From positions 3,472,001 to 3,536,000 of the forward strand of contig NZ_CP113054.1 in the NCBI RefSeq assembly GCF_026625605.1: a stretch of 64,000 bases of DNA, given 5' to 3'. The stretch comes from Luteolibacter sp. SL250 (lineage in GTDB: Bacteria; Verrucomicrobiota; Verrucomicrobiia; Verrucomicrobiales; Akkermansiaceae). Positions within the stretch are counted from its first letter, which is position 1; every line of letters starts with the position of its first letter. This document shows positions 1-11,400 of the stretch, piece after piece. The notes beneath the pieces were generated by a model. The model was not told the DNA's origin. It was given only the letters and a program-made list of their open reading frames with translations, and did no database searches. A program made the position numbers and the translations under genes.

Positions 1-2
1 TG

Positions 3-2002
<2,000 letters not shown>

Positions 2003-2006
<4 letters not shown>

Positions 2007-2423
2007 AGAGGGAGGACACTCCTGTCCTCCGGCTGCAATGGGAACCCATGGCAATGGGGTTTCCTAACAGAACAGCCACGTTCCTTCATTCGCCAATGCC
2101 CGGTGGACAGCAATGGGAGCGAAGCGAACATTGCGGCAGAGACACCATGTCCGTCCTCCTTACTCGGCGGTAATGGCGGATCAGAGAGAATTTACCGCAA
2201 AGCCGCGGAGGGCGCAGAGAAAACGCAAAGAAAGGAAAGAAGATAACCCGCAGTGAATCTTCCGAAGTCTGACAACGCTCAGAGAAACCTCATTGGTCTT
2301 TGCATATCTTTGTGGCCTCTGTGGCTTTGCGGTGATCTTTTTATGATTCGCCAATGCAGCCGGAGGACAGGAATGGGAGCGCAGCGGACATAGCGGCTCC
2401 GCCGCCATGTCCTCCCTCCTTAC
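2003..2423. repeat. Nested palindromic repeat element, copy 1 (fills the 2007-2419 intergenic gap)
   Basis: This gap has no gene. The outer arms begin with GTAARGAGGGAGGAC at 2003 and end with its inverse, GTCCTCCCTCCTTAC, at 2423. A third, extra arm lies at 2091-2163. Between the arms is a core (about 2191-2340) that is itself an inverted repeat: ACCGCAAAGCCGCGGAG on the left and the inverse of ACCGCAAAGCCACAGAG on the right. Further copies are at 14748-15071, 28696-28915 and 60908-61145, with a core-only relative near 12119. The left end carries the TAA stop of the glucosidase and the right end carries the TAA stop of hisH. No transposase is encoded. Confidence 0.85.
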
Positions 2424-3034
2424 ACTCCCAGGAAGTTGCGGATGAGACGGAGGCCTGCCTCCTGGCTTTTCTCCGGGTGGTACTGGCAGGCCAGCAGGTT
2501 CGGGCGCTCGACGGCGGCGGCAAAGCGGTCCGCCCCATATTCCGTCTCCGCGGCGATGATCGAGTCATCCGCAGGCACGGGGAAGTAGGAGTGGACGTAG
2601 TAGAAATACGGCGCCGGACCCAGGTCCCGCCAGTTGCCGGCTTCCGCCCTGCGCGGGATGACGGAGTTCCAGCCCATGTGCGGCACTTTCAGCCCCGGTT
2701 GGTCGATGAAACGCTTCACCCCGCCCGGCAGCACGCCGAGACCGGCGACACCGGGCGTTTCCTCGCTCCATTCGAAAAGGATCTGGTAGCCCAGGCAGAT
2801 GCCCAGGTACGGCCTCCCGTCCAGGACCCACTGCCGGATCGGCTCGATGAGGCCGCGCTTCGACAGTTCGTCCATGCAGTCACCGAACGAACCGACGCCC
2901 GGCAGGACCAGATGGGTGGTTCCTTCCGGAATGCCCGGTCCTGCGGTGATGTCAGGCTCCACGCCGATGGCACGCAGCGCGTTGGCGACGCTGCGGAGAT
3001 TCCCGGCGCCGTAGTCGATGAGGGAAACCTTCAC
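2420..3034 (-). CDS. hisH: Imidazole glycerol phosphate synthase, glutaminase subunit HisH
   Basis: HisH releases ammonia from glutamine and channels it to HisF to make imidazole glycerol phosphate and AICAR in histidine synthesis (cytoplasm). It is a class I glutamine amidotransferase of 204 residues, the normal length. The nucleophile is Cys80 in GICLGYQ, with the His186/Glu188 pair in CQYHPEKS near the C-terminus; the N-terminus SLIDYGAGNLRS is typical. I place the start at the GTG at 3034. It overlaps the hisB stop in a GTGA and is preceded by AAGGAGG; a longer frame to 3085 has no such support. The start therefore looks translationally coupled to hisB. The TAA stop is provided by the adjacent palindromic repeat. 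HisF and HisA are not in the window. Confidence 0.96.
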   Translation of the reverse strand: MKVSLIDYGAGNLRSVANALRAIGVEPDITAGPGIPEGTTHLVLPGVGSFGDCMDELSKRGLIEPIRQWVLDGRPYLGICLGYQILFEWSEETPGVAGLGVLPGGVKRFIDQPGLKVPHMGWNSVIPRRAEAGNWRDLGPAPYFYYVHSYFPVPADDSIIAAETEYGADRFAAAVERPNLLACQYHPEKSQEAGLRLIRNFLGV

Positions 3035-3624
3035 AACGCCTCCTTGGTGCTGGGGATGCCTTTCACCCGCGGGTCGCGCTCGCACGCGTCCCGCAGCGCC
3101 CGGGCGAGGCCCTTGAAGATGGCCTCCGCGATGTGGTGGCCGTCGCGGCCATAGAGCAGCTCGACGTGGATGTTCGCCCGCAGGTTGGACGCCACGGCGC
3201 GGCAGAACTCCTCCACCAGGGTGAAGGGCATGTTCGGCGCGGAAGCGGTGTTCGCCGGGGCGCGGAACTCCAGGTGCGGGCGGTTGCTCAGGTCCACCAC
3301 CACCCGGGCCAGCGTCTCGTCCATGGGAAGGTAGCAGCAGCCGTAGCGGCGGATGCCTTCCTTCGTACCCAGTGCCTCGCGAATGCAGTCACCGATGACG
3401 ATGCCGGTATCCTCGATCGTGTGGTGCCCGTCCACCTCGATGTCGCCATCGGTCTTCACGTTGAGGTCGAACAATCCGTGCTTCGAAAACAGCGTGAGCA
3501 TGTGGTCGAAGAACGGAATGCCGGTGTCGATCGATGAAACCCCGGAGCCGTCCAGGTCGATGGACAGTTCGATGTCGGTTTCAGCGGTCTTCCGGCTGCG
3601 GCTGGCGGTACGGGATGCAGGCAT
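3031..3624 (-). CDS. hisB: Imidazoleglycerol-phosphate dehydratase HisB
   Basis: HisB dehydrates imidazole glycerol phosphate to imidazole acetol phosphate in histidine synthesis. The 197 residues match the monofunctional enzyme, with no N-terminal histidinol phosphatase domain. The Mn-binding signatures are present: FFDHML and DGHHTIEDTG in the first half, and DGHHIAEAIFK near residue 165. About 12 basic or polar N-terminal residues precede the conserved ETDIEL. It begins 9 bases after the stop of the PTPDL-like gene and overlaps hisH by 4 bases, so the genes are probably one transcript. No clear Shine-Dalgarno sequence precedes the ATG at 3624. Confidence 0.97.
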   Translation of the reverse strand: MPASRTASRSRKTAETDIELSIDLDGSGVSSIDTGIPFFDHMLTLFSKHGLFDLNVKTDGDIEVDGHHTIEDTGIVIGDCIREALGTKEGIRRYGCCYLPMDETLARVVVDLSNRPHLEFRAPANTASAPNMPFTLVEEFCRAVASNLRANIHVELLYGRDGHHIAEAIFKGLARALRDACERDPRVKGIPSTKEAL

Positions 3625-3633
3625 GATGGATGG

Positions 3634-4692
3634 TTAGAACTGGGCGCCCTTGGCTTTGGCGGCTTCCTTGAGGATGTCGGTATATTTGGCGGGGATCTCA
3701 TATTCGTCCGCCTTGGAAACAGTGTCCTGGAGGATCTCCGGATCGCTCTGCTCGCCGATGATGCGATGGATATTCCGGTAGACTTTTCCGGCGTCCTTGC
3801 CGTTGTCCTCGATGGTGTCGTCCATCTCGTCCTCGATGGTTTCCTGGGCTTCCTCGAGGGAGTCCTTGTCGAAAGGATGGGTGAGACCCCACCGCGGCTT
3901 GCTGGCATTGTCGGTTCCTGCGGATGCCTTCACCGCAGCCAGTTCCTCGGCGAGCGCGCGTTCCGCATTCGCCCGGGCATCCCCCGCCATCCGTCCGAGG
4001 CCGACGCGGCGTTCCTCGGTGCGGGCGTCGAAGGTGGCCAGTTGCTCGTCGATCTGCGCCTTGTAGGCCCGGAGGATCTGGGCTTTGAGCGGGAGAAGCG
4101 CGCGCCGGGATTCAGTGAGCTTGAAGTCCGTCTGGAGGCGGTCGATGCCGCGCATGGCGGAAAGGAGGTCGCCGCGGGCGGCGGCTTCACGGACGCGCTT
4201 CTCGATGATCCGGGCGTCGATGTCGTAGGCGTCCTTGGCGTATTCCTCCGCGGGGATGATCTTGCCTTCGAGCTTGATGCCTCCGGCGGAGGTCGCCGCG
4301 AGCTCGGACTTCAGGGTGGCGAGCATGGTTTCCGCCTGGGCGACCAGCGGGCTCTTCGGGTTTTCCTTGGTGAACTTGGTGAGCAGGGCGATGCGGCGGG
4401 AGTATTCGTCGGCCCCCGTCAGGTCCGGAGCCGGCACCAGCCCCTTGAGCGCTTCGAAGGCGACCTCATCGGTTTTCTCGGGGATGATCTCGGCGACATC
4501 CGCCTTTGCGATGGTCTTCTCGTCGCGGATGCTCTTGGTGATCTTCACGGACAGGACGTAGGAATCATCATTCTCCTTGAGGATCTTCGCGTCCAGGCGC
4601 TCGCCATTCTTCAGGACGAAGGTATCGGCGGAAGCACCGGCGGACATCAGGACACAGGCAAGCGGGATGAGGGTGGTGAGACGGGATTTCAT
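3634..4692 (-). CDS. Exported PTPDL-family-like protein of unknown function
   Basis: A 352-residue protein with a clear signal peptide (hydrophobic stretch at residues 8-20, likely cleaved after ASA). The mature N-terminus starts TFVLKNGERLDAKIL, a small beta motif seen in proteins that sense or bind via SH3-like folds. A segment GLVPAPDLTG lies near residue 85; this resembles the P-x-PDL motif that gave the PTPDL family its name in Verrucomicrobia and Planctomycetes (from memory, not searched). The rest is mostly charged helices, possibly coiled coil (residues 110-290). It sits between the thioredoxin-like gene and hisB in one leftward run. Export is well supported; function is unknown, and the link to histidine synthesis may be only transcriptional. 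Confidence 0.7.
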   Translation of the reverse strand: MKSRLTTLIPLACVLMSAGASADTFVLKNGERLDAKILKENDDSYVLSVKITKSIRDEKTIAKADVAEIIPEKTDEVAFEALKGLVPAPDLTGADEYSRRIALLTKFTKENPKSPLVAQAETMLATLKSELAATSAGGIKLEGKIIPAEEYAKDAYDIDARIIEKRVREAAARGDLLSAMRGIDRLQTDFKLTESRRALLPLKAQILRAYKAQIDEQLATFDARTEERRVGLGRMAGDARANAERALAEELAAVKASAGTDNASKPRWGLTHPFDKDSLEEAQETIEDEMDDTIEDNGKDAGKVYRNIHRIIGEQSDPEILQDTVSKADEYEIPAKYTDILKEAAKAKGAQF

Positions 4693-4734
4693 GCAGAGTC
4701 GGGTTTTTCTGGGAGTGATGGGGAATCCGGATTG

Positions 4735-6900
4735 TTAATCTGACAAATACAGTTCCTTCAGGAGATCGGTGGGATTGGCAATCAATTTCCCCGTGCCATC
4801 GGGAGAAATGACTCTCACCGATCCGGCGGGAATTCCATCCGAATCTTTCGCAATCGCCCTCGGGAACCATTGCAGGGGAAGCCTCGAAACGGCGCCGGCC
4901 ATCTCCGAGGACAACCCGGCTCCGACGAGGATGGACCGCGAGTGATGTTTCACCAGTGCCGCGATGATGGAGTCGGTGTAGAGCACCGGGGCGGTGGTGG
5001 CGGCGGAGGGCAGCGGTCTGCCCAGCTTGCCGAGGGATTCACGGAAATCCCCCCTGGCCCCCAGTGCCCGGGCTTCCAGTTGCGCGAAAAGCCCTCCGGT
5101 GCTGTCGTCATAGACCCGGTACGCATCGACCATGGGCAGGTCCAGAACCGCTGCGGAGGGGGATACCTCGATCAGAACGCCGTCTTTCAGGAAGGTGCCG
5201 GTCACCGTGGTGACGATGGCTTCCATCCCCTGCAGGGCAGCGGGGTCGAGCGTGATGTCCGCGACATCCTGCGCGGCCTGGGCGGCGAGGGCGTGGACGA
5301 ATGCGCGCGCGTCCGTGACGGAGGGGATCCCCTGCCCGGCCACCGCTTTCAGAACCCCGTCCTTGTAGAAGGCTTGGAACGCGCGTTCCAGCAGCGCGGC
5401 GGCCTTTTCGCGGTAGGAGGCTTCACCTGTGGCGGTGTAGGCCGCGGCATAGGCGGAGACCATCCTGAAACTCGCCGATGCGCTGGGGATGTCATCCACG
5501 GGGACCTTCTTCCAACGCGCCTCGCGGAGGCCACGGAGGGTTTCCTGGGATTTGCGGAAACTGGCGGTGAAGGCGGCGGGATCCGCGCCCAGTTCCGCGG
5601 CGGTTTTTTCCAGCGTCTGCCGCAGGGACAGGGTGTTGGTCCGGAAATACCTCCGGGCACTGTCGATCTCCGGCGGCAGGTTGCCGCGTTCCTGCATGCC
5701 GGTGGCCGCGATCCACCATTCGGCATCCTGTCCGGGAAGGGCCTTGCGGATTTCCCCGACACTCCACATCCAGTCCTTCGGCGAAATGGTGTGCACCGTG
5801 CCGAAACGGAACAGGCCGTCCGTCCCGGAGAACCTGCGCTCCGCAAAGGCAAGCACACCCGCCGCCCGCTCGAGCGCGAGTTCGTCACCTGTCAGGCGAT
5901 GCGCGCGGAAGAGGGCGGTGGCCACCTTCGCCTGGTCCGGACAGTTCCAGCCGAACATGGGGAGCGCCCAGGAGCGGTCCACCCTGCCGGAAAACACCCC
6001 TCCCTCCAGGGGATCGAACATCGCGCTGGTGAGCAGATCCTCCAGCATCTCCACGCTGGTTTCCTTTCCGCGGGCCTTCAGGGAGGCGGGCACACCGGGC
6101 AGCAGGCCGGAGGCCACGGCGACATCGATGGGACCGACCGGGAAAAGCCCTCCGGTTTCATCCATCGTGCGGGAGACAGGATCATAGAGGGACATCAACT
6201 GCCGCGCGCCGTTGAGGCTCTCCATGGCAGGGTCGGTGGCAGGCGTGATGTTTTTGAGGATGTCCGCCAGCCGCTGGCGGCGGTTGGTGTTGTCCAGGGC
6301 GCTGTTGCGCCGGACGTAGTCGGGATCATCCTTCCACATGCGCTCCACCATGCCATGGGACTGGAGGAAAAGTTGCTCCATCTCCTCCTGGCTGGAGCCG
6401 GAGATGGGGATCCATGCGACGGGATTCCCCCCGGGGGTCATCCAGATGAAGACGGGCATCTGGAGCTGCCGCTTGATCTCCCGGCAGAGAGGGTCCGCCA
6501 GCAGGCCCACTTCCCTGACCACATCCCCATCGACCAGGACGGGCACGTAGGTATCACGGATGGCCTTTGCGACGACGGGTTCGTTCTCCAGCCCGCGGAG
6601 GATCCAGGCGAAGTCCTGCTGCTGGGGCATGACGACCACCGCCAGCACCAGACGTTCCGCCTCTCCGGCCGCCTTGAAGGTTTCCCTGCTCCATGGCTGC
6701 CAGGGAATGGAGGATGCGGCCTGCGACTGATAGACCGGCCCCGGGACCTCCCCGATCCGGTTTCCGCGGAGACTCTCCGGAACTGCTGGAGGTGGTGGGG
6801 CGGCTGCCTCCTTCCGGTTCCGGCATGAAACGGTGCAGGCAGCGGAGAGCGCCAGCACCAACGCATACCGGCAATAACGTCTTGCGGGGGACATGGTCAT
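4735..6900 (-). CDS. Exported thioredoxin-fold/YyaL-like (DUF255-type) protein lacking the CxxC motif
   Basis: About 721 residues from the ATG at 6900 (a second ATG at 6894 is equally possible). The N-terminus is a signal sequence with Cys residues at the end of the hydrophobic stretch (ALSAACTVSC), so it may be a lipoprotein. Residues 65-165 read like the thioredoxin-like domain of YyaL/DUF255 proteins: WQPWSRETFKAAGEAERLVL, then MPVFIWMTPGG. Where the family normally has a CHWC-type motif, this protein has MPQQQDFAW, so the redox cysteines are missing. The remaining 550 residues are helical and resemble the (alpha/alpha)6 toroid that follows in this family. It is first in the run leading to hisB and hisH. 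Its function is unknown; a thiol-disulfide role is unlikely. Confidence 0.7.
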   Translation of the reverse strand: MTMSPARRYCRYALVLALSAACTVSCRNRKEAAAPPPPAVPESLRGNRIGEVPGPVYQSQAASSIPWQPWSRETFKAAGEAERLVLAVVVMPQQQDFAWILRGLENEPVVAKAIRDTYVPVLVDGDVVREVGLLADPLCREIKRQLQMPVFIWMTPGGNPVAWIPISGSSQEEMEQLFLQSHGMVERMWKDDPDYVRRNSALDNTNRRQRLADILKNITPATDPAMESLNGARQLMSLYDPVSRTMDETGGLFPVGPIDVAVASGLLPGVPASLKARGKETSVEMLEDLLTSAMFDPLEGGVFSGRVDRSWALPMFGWNCPDQAKVATALFRAHRLTGDELALERAAGVLAFAERRFSGTDGLFRFGTVHTISPKDWMWSVGEIRKALPGQDAEWWIAATGMQERGNLPPEIDSARRYFRTNTLSLRQTLEKTAAELGADPAAFTASFRKSQETLRGLREARWKKVPVDDIPSASASFRMVSAYAAAYTATGEASYREKAAALLERAFQAFYKDGVLKAVAGQGIPSVTDARAFVHALAAQAAQDVADITLDPAALQGMEAIVTTVTGTFLKDGVLIEVSPSAAVLDLPMVDAYRVYDDSTGGLFAQLEARALGARGDFRESLGKLGRPLPSAATTAPVLYTDSIIAALVKHHSRSILVGAGLSSEMAGAVSRLPLQWFPRAIAKDSDGIPAGSVRVISPDGTGKLIANPTDLLKELYLSD

Positions 6901-7013
6901 TGGTTCTGCGAGAAAACCAGAATACCCCCCAGCCGCAAGGTAACAATCCCCGATCAAAGAAAAGACTTCCGGTGTGCCCCGCGGCGGGTAACCTCCCCGA
7001 AGATTTTCCACAC

Positions 7014-7805
7014 GTGATCAGTATTGCGATTTCCAGTCAGAAAGGCGGAGTGGGCAAGACCACCGTCTCCATCAATCTCGCGCACGCTTTCGCCCGGGCA
7101 GGAGTGAAAACCCTGCTGGTGGATGCGGACCCGCAAGGATCCGTGGGACTCTCACTGACCCGCCAGTCACGGCTGCTCACCGGCTTCTACGACTTCCTGG
7201 CGGACCCCGCCATCCCGTTGGACCGCGTCATCGTGCCGACCCGGCTGGAGACCTTTTCGCTGGTCGCCAGCGGCCAGGCGAGTGACTACGAAACGGGCGG
7301 TGGAGGCATGGGCTCCCACCTCGCGCGGGTGCGTGCGTTCCTGCGGAATGTCAGCGCGCGCGGCTTCGACCTCTGCCTCATCGACACCGCCGCCGGACTC
7401 TTCGGGGTCACGGGGGACGTGATCGCCTCCAGTGATGCGGTGATGATCCCGCAGCAGTCGGAGCCACTGGGCATCCGCTCCGTGCCGAAACTGTTGGAGG
7501 GGCTGAACCGCCTGCGGGTGATGAACCCGCGGCTGACGGTGTTGGGCGTGGTCCTGACCATGGTTCAGAATGACCTGGCGGAAAGCCGTGAGGCGGCCAC
7601 CGCCCTGCGTGCCCTGCTGCCACCGGAGATGGTTTTCAACACCCAGGTCCCGCGTGACGGCCTCTTTGTCCGCGCCAGCGCGCGCGGCCTCCCCATCGGC
7701 GTGCTGGAGGAAGGCGCCGGTGCCCAGGTGGTGTTCGACGCCATGCGCTCGGAGATCGAAGCGAAACTCGACATCAACGCCGCTGCCGGCGGATTCCGGA
7801 GCTGA
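7014..7805 (+). CDS. ParA/MinD-type P-loop ATPase
   Basis: A 263-residue cytoplasmic ATPase of the ParA/MinD superfamily. The deviant Walker A motif QKGGVGKTT is at residues 9-17, followed by LLVDADPQGSVGLSLT (switch/A' region) and LCLIDTAAG (Walker B). I start it at GTG 7014 because the conserved beta-strand VISIAISSQ begins there; an open frame continues upstream, but that extension is low-complexity and overlaps the divergent gene. No ParB-like gene or parS-like site is nearby. The gene ends in TGATG, overlapping the next gene by one base, so the two products are probably made together. It could position a protein complex rather than a chromosome. The family is certain; the cargo is unknown. 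Confidence 0.88.
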   Translation: MISIAISSQKGGVGKTTVSINLAHAFARAGVKTLLVDADPQGSVGLSLTRQSRLLTGFYDFLADPAIPLDRVIVPTRLETFSLVASGQASDYETGGGGMGSHLARVRAFLRNVSARGFDLCLIDTAAGLFGVTGDVIASSDAVMIPQQSEPLGIRSVPKLLEGLNRLRVMNPRLTVLGVVLTMVQNDLAESREAATALRALLPPEMVFNTQVPRDGLFVRASARGLPIGVLEEGAGAQVVFDAMRSEIEAKLDINAAAGGFRS

Positions 7806-8452
7806 TGAACCCGATCAATCCATGGGTGGACGCGGACGAGGTGCGCCGCATGGCCGAGCGGTTGCTGGCCCCAGCACACCAACCGGACCCCGGCATCCGG
7901 GATGCCGGGTTCGACGCCGGATTCATCGGCTACGCGTCCGGTGCCCCGGCCAGCACACCACCGCCCCAACCGGCTCCAGCGCCCGCCGCCCCTCCCCCAC
8001 CTCCCGTCACCATCGAGCGCACGGTCACGCCCGCACCCACGGACGGGGATGCCATTTCCTCCCCGTTCCACACGGTGACGGAGTCCCGCACGGTGGCGCG
8101 GGGTCCGTTCCTGGACCGCATCACCCGCTTCCGCGACTGGTTCGCCAGGGAATTCTCCGCCACCGGGATCTTCATCCTCGACCGCGAAGGTGCGGTGATC
8201 TTCGACGAGAACGGAAATGAGAAACTCCACTCGCTGGCGCGGAACCTCGCCCTGGCCTCCCGCAAGCCGGGTGCACCACCCGCGAACGTGCGGCTGAAGA
8301 TCGGCACACGGGCCATCCTGGAGGTCATCCCCGTGGACACCACCTACGGGTATTTCGTGCTTGCCGCCATCGTCCCGGACATCCTCCTTCCCCCCGCCAT
8401 CGCCTCGGTGATGGACGGACTGGCAAAGGCAGCGTCTCCGCCCGTCGCTTGA
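7805..8452 (+). CDS. Possible roadblock/LC7-fold partner of the ParA-type ATPase
   Basis: A 215-residue protein with two parts. Residues 1-95 are a disordered-looking, Pro/Ala-rich linker (runs of P and A around residues 48-65). Residues 100-215 look like one alpha/beta domain: helix RITRFRDWFARE, strand GIFILDREGAVIFDENG, helix LHSLARNLALAS, strands LKIGTRAILEVIPV and YGYFVLAAIV, then a final helix. This order of secondary structure resembles the roadblock/LC7 fold, found in bacterial partners of small GTPases and other P-loop proteins. That match is my reading of the pattern, not a search result. The one-base TGATG overlap with the ATPase strongly suggests a functional pair. Confidence 0.55.
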   Translation: MNPINPWVDADEVRRMAERLLAPAHQPDPGIRDAGFDAGFIGYASGAPASTPPPQPAPAPAAPPPPPVTIERTVTPAPTDGDAISSPFHTVTESRTVARGPFLDRITRFRDWFAREFSATGIFILDREGAVIFDENGNEKLHSLARNLALASRKPGAPPANVRLKIGTRAILEVIPVDTTYGYFVLAAIVPDILLPPAIASVMDGLAKAASPPVA

Positions 8453-8459
8453 GAAACAC

Positions 8460-11400
8460 TCAGGTCACCTTCCGGTTCTGGAAGTAGAGGATGGTGCTGG
8501 AGGCGATGCCGCAGCCGATGACCAGCAGGATGAGGACCGCCCCGGAGTAGCGCTGGGTTTCCACCTGGAAATCCGCGTTCTTCCTCTCGATCTCCGCCTG
8601 GGCGGCGGCTCCGGAGAGCACCCCTTCCGGTTCGGGGTCTTTCTTGTGGCTGGTGAACGGGAGCGGCTTTTTCAGGGCCAGGAAGATGTTGCGCGCCTCC
8701 TTGTTCCGGTAGTCGTTGCGGAAGGTCTCCGCCTCACGGACCATGAGGTCGATGCGCTCGTTGACGAAGAACTCCGCGGCGGGCCGCGCCTGATCCTCGT
8801 CATCAGGCCAGATCTTCATGGTCTCCACCTCCCCTTTCTTCCCTTCGCGGGTGGCTTCCATGATGCGGGTGACCAGGGCACCCGCCTCTTCCGGCGTGGT
8901 GGCGCCGGCGGCCATGAGACGCCGCAGGCCTTCCTTCAGCAGCTCCAGCCGCTCGACACCCTGACTGCCGCTGGCGGCGTTGCCGATGTTGCGGTCGATG
9001 CTGCGCTGGAGCCGGACGCGTTCCACCTCGAACGGGTTCCGCGTCGCCTGGGAAACGATCATCGCCTCATAAGCGTAGCGCAGCGGCATGATGCGGGCGG
9101 GAACGGGTGAGCCTCCCCTTTCACGGTTGAGGCCGGCGTTCTCGAACAGGCCCCGGTTCATCTCCCGGTAGGGCACCAGCGCCCCGGCCAGCAGCATCTG
9201 CGGGACGAGCAGCAGCGGCACGGCGGTGAGGGCGGCGCGCTCCGTCCTCACCAGGGTGGAGACCACCACCGCCATCGCGGTCCCGGCCCAAGCGGTGAGC
9301 GTCATCCACAGCCAGTGGTCCATCAGCATCCCGCGGATCTCCAGGAAGTGGTTGCCGACGATGAGGTAGGCCAGGCACTGGACGGAAGCGACCAGACCGA
9401 GGGCGACGAACTTGGCGATGATGTAGGAGGTGCCGCCGGGCTGGCAGTTGCGCTCCCTCCGCAGCACGGAGCGGTCCCGCAGCACCTCCGTGGCGGAGTT
9501 CGTGAGGCCCAGGAACATGGCCACCGTCACGCTCAGGAACAGGTAGGCGGGGATGTGCAGGGCGGTGGAAAAGTCATACGGTCCCTTCGGTGACGAACGC
9601 AGCGTGATGGAGATGAGCGCGGCCAGCAGTGGTGCCTCCAGGAACGTGCTGTAGATGGTTCCACGGTTCCGCACCTTCGACAGCAGGGAACGGAGGAAAT
9701 GGGTGGCGAAGACCGCGATCACCGCGCGCACCACGCGGTTGGGCCGGGGCGGGACAGGCAGCCGTTCCTTGGACGAACGCTCCCCCAGCCGGGAGGACGG
9801 CCCGGTTTCCTGCGGCAGCAGAGACTTCAGCAGCGCCACGCTCTCGAACCGCTCCTGCCAGAAGGACGACGGGAAACGGCGGGCGGCACCGGTATTCGAT
9901 CCGCCGCCGATGGAACTCAGTGGCGTCTCCAGCACATCAAACACGAAGTCCGCGCCGAGGGGCGATTTCGCATGCACGGACGGATGGGAAATGGCCAGCT
10001 CCTCACAGGCGTCCCGGAAATATCCGACCATGCCCACCGGCGTGCCGAAGTAGGCGAGCCTGCCGCCGCTGTCCAGCAGCAGCACCTTGTCGAACAGGCG
10101 CAGCACCGGCGCTCCGGGACGATGCAGGGAGGCGATGACGATCTTTTCCCGCGCCAGCGAGCGCAGGGTTTCCGCGACGTGCTCCGAGTCCTTTGAGGAC
10201 AGGCCGGAGATCGGCTCATCGAACAGGAAAACCTCCGCCCGGCTGCCGAGATCGAGGCCCAGGTTCAGGCGGCTGCGCTCACCGCCGGAGATGGTCTTCT
10301 CCCCCGGGGAGCCCACCCGGCGGTTGGCGATGGTCTGGAGGCCCAGCTCCGCCAGCATGGAGTCCACCCGCCGTTCATGCTCCGCCAGCGCCAGCGTGGG
10401 CCGCCGGATGGTCATGGCGTGGCGCAGGTGCTCACGCACGGTGAGCTGCGGGTTCAGTGCCTCCTCCTGCGGCATGTGGGCGATGAAAGGCACCAGTTGC
10501 TCCCGGTGTTCGTAAAGGGGGATGCCGTTGAGCTTCACCTCGCCCCGCGTGGGCCGCCGCTGGCCGGACAGCACGGCCAGCAGGGTGCTCTTGCCACTGC
10601 CGCTGGGGCCGATGATGCAGAGCATCTCCCCGCGCTTCACCTCGAAGTTCACGTGGTCCAGAGCACGGGAGTCCGGTCCGAAGTCATGGATCAGGTTCTC
10701 CACCTGGAGCGCCTCGATCTGCGTCCGTTCCTCATCGAGGAAGCCCTCGCTGAAGCGGCAGCGCACGGCCTGGCTGCCGGAAAGGCGGATGAGCGAACCA
10801 TCCCGCAGCGGCACCTTTCCGCGGGCGGGGAAGCCATCGACCATCACCTGGCCGTCGCTTTCCTTCACCTCCAGCATGCCCTCGCCGAGCTGCTCGTCGA
10901 ACTTGATGTGCATCACCACCCTCGGGGCCAGCTTCGCGCCCAGCAGCAGGTCCCCGGCGGACAGCGCGGAGGCGTCATTGGACACGACGTATTCCTGGCG
11001 TTCCGCCGCCAGCCGGAAGCGGCGGCCGGACTGGGTGGCCATCCGCCGCAGTTCGTTGATGGAAAGGCTGAATTCGCCGGAGTCCGCGATGCGTTCATGG
11101 TTCCGGCAGGTGACCACCTCGCCCTTTTTCATCGCGCCCTTGCTGCCGGCGTGGATGTCGATGTCCTGGAGGGCCTCCACCTCCGCATCCAGGCCGAAGC
11201 GCACCCGCATGACGCTCTGGCGGCCACGGGTCCGCTCCGCGGTGATGCCCTCATCCCCTTTCCGCAGGTAGATGGATGGCGCGTTCCCGGTGCGCTTCAC
11301 ATTGAGGAAAAAGATCACGTCCTCATGGCTGAGGGTCCACCCCGGCACCACCAGCGGCTGGCGCTCCCGCATGCGGAGGAACGCTCCTGTCTCCAGGGAA

